Assembly: GCF_026210795.1 (NCBI RefSeq)
Contig: NC_089441.1
Location: 3,224,001-3,288,000, forward strand
Length of the DNA stretch: 64,000 nt
Direction: 5' to 3'
Source: Rhizophagus irregularis
Lineage: Eukaryota; Glomeromycota; Glomeromycetes; Glomerales; Glomeraceae
Notes under the pieces: generated by a model
Databases searched by the model: none
What the model was told of the DNA's origin: nothing
What the model saw: only the letters and a program-made list of their open reading frames with translations
Part shown: positions 52,529 through 64,000 of the stretch, piece by piece
Layout: every line of letters starts with the position of its first letter
Position numbering within the stretch: position 1 is the stretch's first letter
Made by a program: the position numbers and the translations under genes

Positions 52529-54596
52529 ATGTCTACACCTTCAGCTCCTTCTGTTATTAACCCAGATATTCCGTCACCACTGCATCCCGATACTTCGCTC
52601 CCCACCTGGGACCGACCTGTCTCCCACTGGCACCGCTGGCGTGCCAAACAAACGTTCGCGTATTGTCTCTGATGACGCTACGAATGTTGATATATAACTT
52701 CGCACCCTCCAGGATTTCTTTACTCCCAACCACCCATTTCCAAAGCCGTTCCTTCTGGCCTCCCTGTTAATAGAGTTCCTGTTATTACTCAACCACCTCC
52801 TACAAATACGTCTTTAGAGTCTTCTATACACGTCCATCTCCTCCCCTGTTTCCACAAACCTTCCATCTAATGATAATGGGCAAATCTGTGGCCTTTCGAC
52901 ATACCTACACGCCAACTTTCTCCCCGATGGGCGACGCTGCTGCATCAAATCTTCTCCTTCCAGATTTCATGCTGCGGCTTATCTTTGTGACGCGCCTGTC
53001 GCATTCAAAGAAAAATTTACTACTAACTGAGCCATGTGCGACGAAGCTTGAGGAGCACCCTCTTCCCGATATTCCTCTTATCGGCTCACGTGCTCATTGT
53101 GAAGGATCAGGGAGACAATAAAAAATCCTTGTCTTTTTTTTTGTCCAGGATAATCATACTGAATGCGTCCAATCCCCATGTGCTGATCTTCTTGATCTGG
53201 CTTTTACCCCTACTCGCCTGCAGACGCGTGTCGCAGTGATGAAGAAAAGTCTTTGTTCGTTACTGACATTCTCCTTTTCCTTAATGAAACACAAATCAGA
53301 CAGGCTTTTTTCTGATATGGCGATGTAGTTAAATGTAAACTTACCATTAAGAATCACTACTACAATGCCCACATCCAGTTCTCCAATGTGAGCTCTATTA
53401 CACAATTTGAAGACATCTGGGCGATTATTTGTCTCGGAAACTCCTTACGCGTTTGTCTGGCATCTTATTCGAAAGCCCAACGCGACTTCCGCAGAGAACA
53501 TGTTGCCATCCTTGCTGGCATCCTTAAGAATATTAAAGAAGCGGACTTATTAAAAATTGCCTCACAAGTCAATGCTAAAGCTGTCAACATCCCTTTTTCT
53601 TACAATTCCTACAAACTCAAGCCTTATGCTTATTTGAATTTTTCATCGTTTGAAAGTCTTGAGGTCGCTAAAGAATTAACAATTGCATTTCGCAATAAAG
53701 GTTTAACCTGGCACTCTCTGAATGAAGCCAGAAATCTCTGTCATGTTTGTGGCAGACATGGATGTTCTCCTTCCACATGCAGCCTTCGGCCCGCTCAAAC
53801 TACCAATGACCGCTTGGATAAACTTTATTCACAGTTCAATGCTGGTCTTAAACATGGACAGCCTGATTCCCGACGAACACAATCTCCTTCAAATTCTTGC
53901 TCATGGTCAAGATCTAATTCACGCTCTCATAACCGCACTGTTACTGACCGCTCAAACAATTCCAATCGATCAATATTTAGTCCCTCTCCTGCTCGACCGC
54001 ATGTTCGAGCCCCTCGCAGTGATATTGCAAATTCTCAGCATAATGCTAATGCCAATGTTCAATCTGGTTTTATTTCTGGTTTCTCCTCCCCACCTTCTTC
54101 GCAGCCCATGTCCTCTTTACCTCCGGATGTTATAGAAGAGCTTAAATCACAACTCAAGGACATTGCTCAACAGCTTAAAGACCTTGATGAAAAAGTCAAT
54201 TGGATGGAATACTCCATTACAGATCACGACTACCGCATTAAGGAACTTGAATCAATGATGAACTATGACGACCCTCCTGATAACACTTCCTCTCATGCGC
54301 CTAATTTCTATTCAAATGACGCTAGTTGGGACTACCAACAGGACCTTAATAATAACAATAATAATAACATTATTTCTTCTCCTTCACCTGTCCACGCTGA
54401 TTCCAACTTTTCTATCATGGACACCTCCCCTAATGCCTCCTTCTCCACTCTCAATCCTAACTCTATCCTTGCTAGTAGACACGCTCCTCTTCCTAATCGT
54501 GTCAACCTTGACAGCTCCTCTAATGATTCAGCAAGATTGCGTCATGAAATCTCTTCAGTCTCCAATATACCCAACAAAGTTTTTCCAATCAATTAG
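52529..54596 (+). pseudogene. LINE-A ORF1 (nucleic-acid-binding protein)
   Basis: ATG 52,529 begins MSTPSAPSVINPDIP, matching copy B (MTTSTAPSVINPDIP at 63,520). Small indels and stops break the first 800 bp (NKRSRIVSDD, RFHAAAY, PVAFKEKF and ETQIRQAFF blocks can be followed between frames). From about 53,330 the frame is open to 54,596 and encodes YNAHIQFSNVSSITQFEDIW, a CHVCGRHGCSPSTC knuckle, a Ser/Arg-rich linker, and a probable coiled coil (EELKSQLKDIAQQLKDLDEK). Such ORF1 proteins bind LINE RNA. The start region is dead but the C-terminal two thirds are well kept. Confidence 0.82.
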
Positions 54597-54850
54597 GTTC
54601 CATCTTAAAAAAATTGGAATCCTTTTCTTCTCTGAACACACCCTCCCCTTCTAAATGATTGACAACAATCATATGATGGGTGGTTTACAGGGACCTTACC
54701 CCCTGATAGTGCGCCAAATTTGAATTCTTTACTTCCTCTTTCTCCTACTCAATTTTTTGATATTTCTCTGACCAATTTAATCGTGAATTAAATTTTCTAA
54801 TATTTTACGAATTGGTACTTTGAATGTTCGTTCCATAGTTCACTCCTCAA

Positions 54851-55094
54851 TAAGGTTGCTTGCCGAAACCTAGGGGTTTAGGCAAGATGGCGTTTCGCCG
54901 AAAAGCGAAATTCTGCCGAAACTATATTAAAGTTATATTAAAAAACTGGCGAAACTTTGGAGAAAGGCGAAACTGCCGAAACTTATTATAAATGCCGAAA
55001 CTGCCAAAACTCTGCCAAAACTATAATAAATCTATAGTAAAATTTTGACGAAACTAATCGTAGGATTTTGAAGAGGTTTAGATAAGCAACCTTA
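54851..55094. mobile_element. 244-bp MITE in LINE endonuclease, 8-bp TSD
   Basis: CTCCTCAA is duplicated at 54,843-54,850 and 55,095-55,102. Ends TAAGGTTGCTT and AAGCAACCTTA are perfect inverses over 11 bp. The interior is crowded with GCCGAAAC words (at least seven). hAT-type by TSD length. Confidence 0.92.
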
Positions 55095-56389
55095 CTCCTC
55101 AAAACAATTAAATTTATTTTCCTTATTACTTTCTCATCAACTTCATGGTTTAATTCTTACTGAAACTAATCTCCAGTCACCTGATCACAAATATGTGTGT
55201 GAACTTTATTTATTGAATTATTCTTATCACAAATGGTTTTCATTCTCGCCTACTGTTAATCATCATGCGGGTGTGGGAATTATTCTTCATTCTAGTCTAA
55301 CTATGTATGTAATTAGAAAACGATTCTTTAAGGACTGATTAATATTACTTTTTTTTCAGCTACTGGGTCGACAAAATATTTTTATTATTGGAGCACTATA
55401 TCATCCCTTCTAATCCTTTGTTCGATATTTACATTCACATCAATTTGATGATTTATGTGCTTTTGACTCTTCTTCCTCATTATTACCTACTTTCCGATCC
55501 TCGAGTTCTAATCATTTATCCCGTTTAGACTATCTTTGGATTTCTCCTGCCTTTCCTGCTGCCTATTTGTGGTCTTATGTGTTAGATTCTTCAGATACTT
55601 TTAGTTCTGATCATTTTTTATTGATCGCTTTCTTTGACTTCCTTAATATTCGTGATCTGCATACTCTGAGTTATTTAAAGTAGCGTTTACATTACCGAAC
55701 TGAGTTTAATGTTCATGATGCTCTCCCTGAACAATAGATTCTCTTTACCGCTGCAGTGAATTCTGGACTTAAAAATCCTGCACTCCCTAATGGAGATGGC
55801 CATCTTAATAATGATTGGCATCGATTAAAATCCGCCTTGCTCAATGCTGCTCGTTGTACTTTTCCAAAACGAGTAATTTCTTTGAACAAGCCTCAAGCTG
55901 TTCCATTTGAACTCAGACCTATTATTCACCTTAGTCACAAATTAGATCACTATATTAGTTCTCTCTTTAGAATCTTCTCGATTTCTGACCTTTATTTTTC
56001 CTGGAATCGATTCTTTCCTTCTTTTTATAAAGAATTTACCGATCTATTTATTGATCAAAGTGCTCTGATAGATATACTTCTTAATCCTGCATTACTTTAT
56101 TCGGTTTTTACATCTTTGAATTTAGATTTTCCGACCTTTTTAATAAAATTTCATATATCTTTACGATCCATTAAACAGTTCGTGTCTGGAAAAGTTACTG
56201 TCGAATTTTATAACCATAAGCAAGTTGTTATGAAAGCAGCTATTGCTAAACGGAATTCCAACTTTTATGAAGATAAAGAAAAATTTATCTGTAGCTCCTT
56301 GAATCGTGAAAAGTGCAGTATTGTCTTGGATCGAGTACTTATTACTAATATACCTGGAAACCCTCAATTGTTGATAGCACTGGATGATA

Positions 56390-58689
56390 CAGTCAGGCCT
56401 CTATGTACCGATATCGTATAGACTGATATTTTCATGTACCGATAGAATTTTCGTGTTCCATTTCACAACTAGTAAAAAATCCTTGTTATACCGATATTAC
56501 ATATTGTTTCACGATGTAACATGTATCGATACTTTTCTTTGTCCCCTTTTAATTAACATATAGTAAGATGTACCGATATTTTAGGTTACACCAGTATATA
56601 ATCTTACTTAACGCGTTGTAGTGCGTCTTTGTTTGCTTTAGAAATCATGTCTCAACTACAAGTAAAAAGGAAGTTAACTCAAGATGCTTCTCAAACAAAG
56701 AAAAGAGTCGTTTTAACACATGCACAAAAAAGACAACTCTGTTTAGATTATCAAAACACGCCACGGTCTACTCAAGAAGGACTTGCCACCTTGTATAATA
56801 TTAAGCAAAATACAGTTTCTGATATCTTAAAAAAGAAAGAAAAGTGGCTGAATGTAAATCCAGACTCAGAAGAGTCAAATAAACTGAGGGAAAAGCCTGT
56901 TCGCTTCCCTCAAGTAGAGGAGGCTCTTTCATTATGGATAACTAATGCACTTGCTGCATATCTTGTTATTAATACTGATATTTTACGTGAAAAAGCTAAA
57001 TTTTTTGCACAACAGTTTGAAGTTAATAATTTTGCAGCTTCTAATGGATGGATTAATGGATTTAAAGAACGTCACAGTTTAAAACAGTATGTTAAGTGGG
57101 GTGAAGCAAAAAGTGCTCCATTGGAAACATCAGACGAAGAAAGGAAGATTTTACGTGAAATCATTAAAGATTATGATTTAAATGATGTTTTCAATTGCGA
57201 TGAAACAGGTAATCCTAAATTTTCTTTAAAATAATTAAATAATATTCTAATATTTACTGTTTATATTTTAGGATTGTATTGGGATCTTGAACCATCAAAG
57301 ACATTAGCACAAGGCCCACTTTCCGGAAAAAAAAAATCAAAAAAACGTGTTACACTCCTTCTTACATGCAATGCAACTGGGACGGAGAAATTAAAGCCAC
57401 TTTTTATCCATACTTATCAAAATCCACGAATCTTACATGGAAAAAAAAAGGAAGATTTACCAGTTAATTATTATTGGAATTCAACTGCTTGGATGCAGGT
57501 TCCGATATGGAATGATTATCTCACAAAATTGGACAGACAGATGCGATTACAAGGTCGCCACATTCTTTTACTGGTTGATAATGCACCAGTGCATATCATA
57601 GATGAAAATACAAATTTAACAAATGTGGCTGTGCATTTTTTGCCACCAAATACTACAGCGCATTTGCAGCCTTGTGATGCAGGAATAATTAATTCTTTTA
57701 AAGTGAGTGATAGTTTTTTAATTAATTTAAAAACAGTAAAATTTTACAATCTAAATTCAAATTACATTGTATTAATTATGTAATTCTTTAATAATTCAGG
57801 CACAATATCGAAAATTACTCGTTAGAAACAAGATCGAGGCATATGAAATTTCACAAGAATTAAGAAAAGAGACTGTTCCACTAAATATTTATGATGCTAT
57901 TAATTTTAGCAAAAATGCTTGGAATTCTGTAAGTCAGCAGACGATTTTTAATTGTTGGAAACATACAGGAATTCTTCCACAGGATGAGATGGATGGTGAA
58001 ATTGAAGATGATGATCAAGTATTTCATGATGAAATTCATAATGAAATGGAGATACAAGAGTTGATTCACCAACTTCCATTTGATGATCACATGGACGTAA
58101 CAGAATTTCTTCATATAGATGACAACTTGAAAGGTGGTGAAGGGTTAACTGATGAAGAAATCGTATCTATGGTGAAATCCAAGAATACCAAAATAGCCGA
58201 ATCAGAAACTGAAGAATCCTTTGAAGTGATTTCTACTAAAGAAGCCCTGGGTCACTTGGATGATCTTGTTTTATTTTTTGAATACTCATCAGATACTTCT
58301 ATTAACTCAGAATTATTAAATGTCTTAAAGAAATTAAGACGTCAAGTATTGACATTATACATTAATAACACAAAGAAAACAACATTAGATAGTTTTATTC
58401 AATAATATGTACTATTAAATAGTCTTAATTAGTTATGCTAATATTCTAATACAGTATACTGTAATAATGATAATAAATTTCAATTATTATTGCCATAAAC
58501 CATTAAATTTTATTTTTCGTTCAATTTAAGATTTTTTGTTATACAAACGATTACAAAAAATTTTTATATACCGATATTGATCAACATAATATAATAATAT
58601 CAGTACAAAATTTTCATAATGAACCGATAATCTGATATACCGATATTTTTTCCCAAAACAACAGCATCGGTACATAGAGTTCCGACTGT
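56390..58689 (+). mobile_element. pogo/Tigger transposon, apparently intact, TA TSD
   Basis: TA flanks at 56,388-56,389 and 58,690-58,691. TIRs CAGTCAGGCCTCTATGTACC and the inverse of CAGTCGGAACTCTATGTACC. ACCGATAT words recur inside both ends (56,405-56,600; 58,568-58,675). Excision rejoins the LINE frame at ALDD-IHKAAIKHFQ. The single transposase gene has no lesion. Confidence 0.95.
56647..58405 (+). CDS. pogo/Tigger DDE transposase, two introns, intact
   Basis: Cuts and pastes the surrounding element. Exons 56,647-57,208, 57,272-57,702, 57,800-58,405; introns GTAATC..TTTTAG (63 nt) and GTGAGT..TTCAG (97 nt) keep phase; 532 aa. The N-terminal psq-type HTH (LTHAQKRQLCLDYQNTP, LATLYNIKQNTVSDIL) is followed by a CENP-B-type HTH (FPQVEEALSLWI, NFAASNGWINGFKERHSL). 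The DDE_1 core has Asp in FNCDETG, Asp in LLLVDNAPVH and Asp in HLQPCDAGI, i.e. DD32D. Intron 1 falls directly in the CDETG motif. The acidic C-terminus ends KTTLDSFIQ. No stop or slip, unlike every other transposase in this window. Confidence 0.94.
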
Positions 58690-61600
58690 ATTCATAAGGC
58701 TGCCATCAAACATTTTCAAAACATGGTTGGTCCTAGTCAATCTCCGTTTAAAACTCTTAATAGTCTTCCTGAACGATGGAAAAATTGTTATACTCCTATT
58801 TCCTCAATTGACCCAGATATTTATTCAATGGTTATGGTGCCTATCGGTGAAGATGAGCTTCTTGCCGTTATTAATAACTCTCCACACCATAAGGCTCCCG
58901 GTCCCTCGTCTATACCTTATGAATGGTTTAGATTATTATCTTCTGAGGGAATTTTTTATTTATGCAAATTGATGAACTCGTGTTTAGCGAAATCTGATAT
59001 TCTTGAGGATTGGCGTTTAGCTTCTATTGTACCTATTCCTAAACCTCATGAGTTCGAATGCTTACTAAAGAATACCCGCCCAATTACTTTATTGGAAACT
59101 GTTCAGAAATTATTGGTCAAAATTATTACAGATCGTCTTTCTCGAATTATGACTAAATATCAAGTGCTTACTGGTAACAACTTTGCTGGTCTTCCTGGCT
59201 CATCTGTTAATACTCCTATCAACATACTTGATGGCATTATGAAAAGCCATCGTGTCTCTCAAATTCCTCAAGAATTGTGAATTCTGAGTCAAGATATTTC
59301 CAAAGCGTTCGATTCTATAGATCTGAGTATGCTTCGACTGTACTTCGAACAATTAAAATTTCCTTCTAATCTTTCTGATTTTATAATTAGTCTATTTACT
59401 TCTAGAAAGAATAGAATTTTAACTCCCTTTGGTAAAACTGAATCGTATAACCTTTTGATTGGTATTGATCAAGGTGAAATTATTTCTCCACTTCTTTGGA
59501 CTATTTATTTCGATCCCCTTTTAACTGAGTTATCATCGTCAGCAATTTCCCCTTATATATGGAGTTCTGGTATTCCTGCAAATATTCTTAACATCAATAA
59601 TAATGAAGATGTTGCCGTACCTATTACTCAACTTACTTATATGGATGATTCCACTTTAATTGCCTCTTCTTTGGCTGGCTTAGAACAATTACTTTCTATA
59701 GCCTGTGATTTTTATTTTTTAAATAATATTACAGCGAACTTCTCAAAATACGAATTAGTCTCTTTATCAGCTGGCAATAATTTAATTTCATTTCAATTGA
59801 ATTCTGAATTTCCGGATCATCTTTCTTCAATGGGCTTTTCTTTGCGAGCCCTGAGATTATCTTCATCCTTTCGGTTTTTGGGTGTTTGGTTTAATTTACA
59901 AGGATCCCCTAACTTTGTTCTTTCTCAACTCAAAGATATTTACTCTTCCTTTCTTGCATCCGTACGATTCAAGAAACTATCCCCCGTTCAATTGGCTTAT
60001 TTACACTCTTCGGTTGTTTTACCAAAAGCTCAATTCCGTTTCCAAGTATTATACTTGTCAGAATCGCAGGTTATGCGAATCGTCAATGGATACTATGGTC
60101 TACAACACAAAGCTTTTTCTGTGGTTCATACTTTTCCTTCAATAACTTTGACTAGCAGGTTTTTCAGTAAAGATGTTAATCCTTATGACTTTTTATGTGA
60201 ACGACTTTTATGTCATTTCTTATCTTGGATCTCTTTACTATCCACTGGTTCCAAGCAGGCGAATTTAGTTCTTATAATGTTATGAACTTTACAGCTTACT
60301 TTGAAGTAGCCAACTTCTCTTGATTCTCTCATAGATTTTTCCTTATGAACTTCCAAACATCGCTCTATTAGTCATAATTGGCTTTTTCAAGCCATTAAAC
60401 TGCTCTGAGAATCTGGACTCCAATTTGATTTTCCTGATTGTACATTCCTTGAATTAATACCTGATGAAACGTGTCCCTTAGTCGCTTTATCTTCTGACTT
60501 AGCTGTCTTAGAAACGCGTTTCGCTAAGCTCTGCTCTTGGCTCTTTCAGCAAGTTGTGATCCATTTTATAATTTCCTCTTACATAGAACGACCTAAAACA
60601 TATGGGTCTTATTGCCGCTACTGGAAAAATTCCTTCTTGGTTTAGGATTGTCACCTCTCTTTCCAGTTTAACATCTCTTTTACCTGAATGATTGGGATCC
60701 ATTGATATTACTTCATCTTTGTCAACTTTGGTTGGAAAGTTTATAGATAGAATTGATATTTCTTCATATATTCGACTCCGTAATAAATATTATTGGATTG
60801 CTGGAGTCGATTCTTCAAACTCTCTCATTTTCGGGCAGGTTTTTTATACTTTTGATGATGATTCTGGTACTCGAGTTGTCTATTTTTCCCATTGGATTCC
60901 TACTACATCTAATCAAATGCAGATTACTCCTTGCCCTGGTTGTTCCTTTCATTGTCTTGATACGAATGAAGGCCCTTTGACTCTGAAAACAGTTGGCAGA
61001 AAATTAATTCATCGTTCTTGTTTATCCATTTTGCCTTCTTATCGTTGTTTACAACTTTTTCAAATAATTGTATATGTAGATATTTCTCAACAAATTATTA
61101 ATTTAAAACTTTCTTTATTTATTTTATGTTCTTATTTTAGATTTTTGTCTGGATTTTCTGAACTATATATTCCTGATAGATACTCAGCGTTAGCACAACC
61201 ACCTTTATTGCATTGTGACAGTTCTCCTGCCTCACTACCTGATCTTACTCCGGTATCAAATCATAATTTTGCTCTACGTCCGGATACCACTTTCCATATA
61301 TCTAAAACTATACATGCCATTGACTCTATAACTTCATTGTTGGTCTGCGCCTGGGTACAAACCCTTGATGATTTCATACTTGACTCTGGAATTTTTTCCT
61401 GTCCTATGATTTCCCCATATAACGATGTTGCGGAACTAGCTTTTATATTATACGTGTTGAATTCTCTTACTTTGGATTCGTCTGTGTCCTTTGTTTCTTC
61501 GTTTATTTTTGATACGTTGTTTTCAAGATGGTGTGACGCTTCTCCTATACGACGTGTCCAAATGAAAAATCACTCTTTATGGTCTTGTATCTCAGAGCTG

Positions 61601-61968
61601 CTGAAATCTAGAAGAATTGCTTGTAGATTCTCTAGTTTTGTCAAAGACTCCATTCCCACACATTCTGTTCGGGCTCGTGATCTTATCAAGTACCGAATTG
61701 GCCTGCGTTATTACCTTTTCTACCTACTTATAGATGATATTTTTCCTTCCTTTTTTGAAAATCATGGTCTCTTCACTGGATATGATGAACTTCTGACTCG
61801 AGGACCCAGTTAATTATTGGCGTTCTTTTACTGATATTCGCCATTTTTTCTCTCTGATTGGACTCTCCCGTTTTTTGCCTTTGCAATCTACTTTTTATAC
61901 TGTGGATTGGTCTCTTTCTTTTGAAATTTTTAGACAAACTTTGTATCTGAACAACGCTATGGCCTATA

Positions 61969-62137
61969 CATGCTGCCCAAATTATTTTGGAATGTCATAA
62001 TTATAATTTGGGATGCTGTAATTCATTCAGTTTATATATAATTTACTATGTAAAGTGCCAAAATAATTTGGGATGCCATAATTGAATTTGGGATTTTACT
62101 TATAATTACGGCAGCCCAAAATAATTTGGGTGGCATA
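61969..62137. mobile_element. 169-bp MITE with CCCAAATTATTTTGG ends
   Basis: CATGCTGCCCAAATTATTTT at the left mirrors TATGCCACCCAAATTATTTT at the right. TATA flanks both (61,965-61,968; 62,138-62,141), so the TSD is TA or TATA. ATTTGGGAT words repeat inside. It lies in the LINE-A ORF2 tail. Confidence 0.8.
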
Positions 62138-62181
62138 TATACCGTGGCAGTTTCACCTTAAACTTTGGTTTGATGAACTTC

Positions 62182-62379
62182 CACACGTCAAATGATCAAA
62201 AATAGGCAAAAAAATGGCGCAAATCGCATAAACTATTCGCAAATTTGTATAAACTATTTACAAATAGTATAGGTTAATTCGTAAATAGCTAAAAACAGCC
62301 AAGAATAGCCAAGAATAGCCAAGAATAGCCACTGCTTTTCGCGCCATTTTTTTGCTGATTTTTAGCATTTCGACCTGTG
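62182..62379. mobile_element. 198-bp MITE with GCAAAAAAATGGCGC TIRs
   Basis: CACACGTCAAATG..GGCAAAAAAATGGCGC is mirrored by CACAGGTCGAAATG..AGCAAAAAAATGGCGC. TTC flanks both ends (62,179-62,181; 62,380-62,382), a 3-bp TSD that would suit a PIF/Harbinger-type element. Inside, AGCCAAGAAT is repeated four times (62,297-62,330). Confidence 0.78.
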
Positions 62380-63378
62380 TTCCTATCATGTATAAACTTT
62401 CCCAAAGATTTCCTGGCTAATATGCTAATAACTCCTTGTGCCCTATTTGTGGCATTTTCATGGAAACGTTGGAACATTTTTTTATTTGTTCACCTAGCTA
62501 TCTGGATGCTGAGGATGACAACCCTGCACTTCTGAACTATAAAGATGTAACTACAGATCTTATCGAACGTTTCCTGGTCAAACTTGTTACTAAGGTGTCC
62601 TCCTCTCCACAATGCAAACAATCATATGATGAACTTCTTATGGCTCTTCGTAACTTACCAATGCTTGGTCTCCCAGACTTACTTTTGAATAATAATTACT
62701 CTTCTTTTCCCACCTCTTGGTTTCTCTGAGGCTTCATTCCATGTGATCTTCTGAAGTGCCTTATTTGTTGCTCCGGCCTTAATTATAAACTTTTATCCTC
62801 CATTATTTCCCGCACTTATTTGAAACTTCAATGTGAAATTTATCATGGTCTTTAGCGACCGAGGTGTAAAATTAAAGTTACAAAAGACGCGGCAAAGGGA
62901 ATTTTGCCAAGTACTCTTCGATCATACAAAGGACCTTCTGTTCAACCTTTCCGCTTTTCTGCTTCTCAAGTAATTATATCTCAGGCCAATGAGTCTTTTT
63001 CCCCGCTTCGAGCTTCTGAATGGTCTCTTCTTGGTATCAAGTAGCTTCATTCCTCTTTAACTCAACGTCAATCACGTTTCATCACCTGTTGGGCTCAAGA
63101 AGTTTCAAACAGTCCTCATCTAATAATATTGGCAGGTTGTAAGATCAGGTAGGATTTTCTGAATTTGGGTAGTTGATCTGAAACTTTGCTTTTAAGGTTT
63201 AAAGTTGGGATATACAAGTTTGGGATTTATAGTTTAGTTTACTTCTCTATATGTACAAATTTGTGCGACTATTTTCTTTTTGTTTGGTTTTATTTATTTA
63301 CTTTTTCTTTTATTGTATTTTGAGTTATAAAGTTATAAATGATTAATAAAAATTACTGTTAGTCTATCAAATGTGAGT

Positions 63379-64000
63379 CGTGAAGATCTATGCAATTCTT
63401 TTCCTAATTTTTAAAAATACTAATAAATTTTTCTTGAAATTTTCACTCAAAAATTTCTAAATTCTCTTTAATTAAATATTTCTCTAGTTGCTTTCCTCTT
63501 TATTTGAACTTACAATACTATGACTACATCTACAGCTCCTTCTGTTATCAACCCAGATATTCCGCCGCCATCACGTCCTGATGTTTTAGCTCCTCCTGGA
63601 GACCGCTCATTGTTTCCTGATAATACTACTGGTGCGTCAAATAAACGAACGCGTATTGTCTCTGCTAATGGTATATAAATGTTGATATAACTTCTCCATT
63701 TGTTCCTACACGGCTGGCCTGAACCTAACATTCCTTCTGGTCTTTCTGTTAATAAAGTTCCTGTCGTAATCAGACCACTTACTACTGATATGTCTTTAGA
63801 GTCTTCTATTCATGCCCATTCCCTTCCTATTACCATGATTTTTCCAAATAATGATAAGAGTAAATTTGTAGCCTTTGACATGCCTGTACGCCAACCTTCC
63901 CCTGACAGTGATGCTGCTACTATTAAATCCTCTCCCTCCAGATTTCATGCTGCAGCATATCTTCGTGAAGCGCCTGTTGCATTCAAAGAAAAATTTACCA
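63379..64000 (+). mobile_element. LINE copy B, 5' end, continues beyond window
   Basis: Same 5' sequence as copy A (CGTGAAGATCTATGCAA, TTGCTTTCCTCTTTA) directly after the 11-bp CAAATGTGAGT. It lies head-to-tail with copy A. ORF1 begins at 63,520. Confidence 0.9.
63520..64000 (+). pseudogene. LINE-B ORF1, 5' part
   Basis: MTTSTAPSVINPDIPPPSRP opens well through SNKRTRIVSANG, then TAA near 63,675. The frame is recoverable afterward (VAFDMPVRQPSPDSDAA, SRFHAAAYLREAPVAFKEKF). It shows what copy A looked like in its damaged segment. Truncated by the window edge. Confidence 0.8.

Larger units (their letters stand above)
54800..63130 (+). pseudogene. LINE-A ORF2 (endonuclease - RT - RNase H-like - zinc knuckle)
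   Basis: The AP-endonuclease starts near 54,800 with ILRIGTLNVRS, is cut by a MITE, then gives HGLILTETNL, an HHAGVGIIL block and SRLDYLWISP plus SSDHF. RT follows the Tigger insertion: APGPSSIPYEW, RPITLLET, FAGLPGSS, SQDISKAFDS, GIDQGEIISPLLW and an intact YMDD box (about 59,638). Stops include TGA 59,278 (Trp expected before ILSQDIS) and several between 60,283 and 60,690. A degenerate RNase H region (DSGIF..., DVAELAF) lies near 61,380-61,460. The C-terminal CPICGIFMETLEHFFIC knuckle is near 62,438. Young but inactive copy. Confidence 0.88.
52382..63367 (+). mobile_element. Full-length LINE (copy A), about 7.9 kb plus four nested inserts
   Basis: Starts CGTGATGAGGATCTACGCAA, paralleling CGTGAAGATCTATGCAA at 63,379 (copy B). 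CAAATGTGAGT occurs on both sides (52,371-52,381; 63,368-63,378) as an 11-bp TSD. Order: 5' UTR, ORF1 with zinc knuckle and coiled coil, ORF2 with AP endonuclease, RT, RNase H-like region and zinc knuckle, then a 3' UTR with no clear A-tail. Nested: MITE 54,851-55,094, Tigger 56,390-58,689, MITEs 61,969-62,137 and 62,182-62,379. Codon composition is markedly less A/T-rich (C/T-rich) than flanking DNA. Confidence 0.92.

Noticed and set aside
53722-54654. Plus-strand frames of 129-137 codons within the LINE
   Set aside because: They overlap LINE-A ORF1 in other frames and have no own motifs.

Overview
The window looks like an AT-rich, transposon-laden fungal nuclear chromosome. Small GT-AG introns (mostly 60-110 bp), a fungal-type PAN3, an ISWI remodeller, an NRP1-like exonuclease/RRM/RanBP2-finger protein and very many degenerate DNA transposons and LINEs fit an early-diverging fungus. 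An arbuscular-mycorrhizal (Glomeromycotina) genome is my best guess, but this is inference from style and family memory, not from a marker gene.

Layout. 1-15.4 kb is repeat territory: a LINE copy broken by a 1.4-kb hAT-like element that carries a minisatellite (1-5445), a decayed Ser/Lys-rich repeat-protein gene on the minus strand (about 5.5-7.6 kb), three local tandem arrays, a decayed Tnp2-type transposase gene (8.9-12.2 kb) holding a 142-bp MITE, and a Tc1-type element (13,289-14,675). 15.5-32.0 kb is a compact gene island with four convincing host genes: the NRP1-like gene (+), thymidylate kinase (-), PAN3 (+; divergent from thymidylate kinase over a 237-bp shared promoter) and ISWI (-). 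Between PAN3 and ISWI lies a Fanzor (eukaryotic TnpB) remnant invaded by a 556-bp MITE. 32-52 kb is a very AT-rich transposon nest: a huge inverted repeat (about 35.1-50.6 kb) filled with two MULEs, a hAT inside one of the MULEs, and several MITEs. 52.4 kb to the end is a LINE of about 11 kb (7.9 kb without nested insertions), containing an apparently intact intron-bearing pogo/Tigger transposon and three MITEs. It is followed head-to-tail by a second copy of the same LINE, with only one 11-bp target duplication between them.

How the parts relate. The host genes cover mRNA deadenylation (PAN3), dTTP synthesis (thymidylate kinase), chromatin remodelling (ISWI) and RNA binding/exonuclease activity (NRP1-like). 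They are not an operon or a pathway. The transposons can be ordered in time by nesting. Target-site duplications (TSDs) of 8, 9 or 11 bp, or TA, are readable for most of them. Excising the inserts generally restores the interrupted coding sequence, which supports the boundaries. Nearly all inactivating stops in the old elements are C:G to T:A transitions. No rRNA, convincing tRNA, CRISPR or bacterial-type feature was seen. Exon coordinates were worked out by eye and may be off by a base or two.
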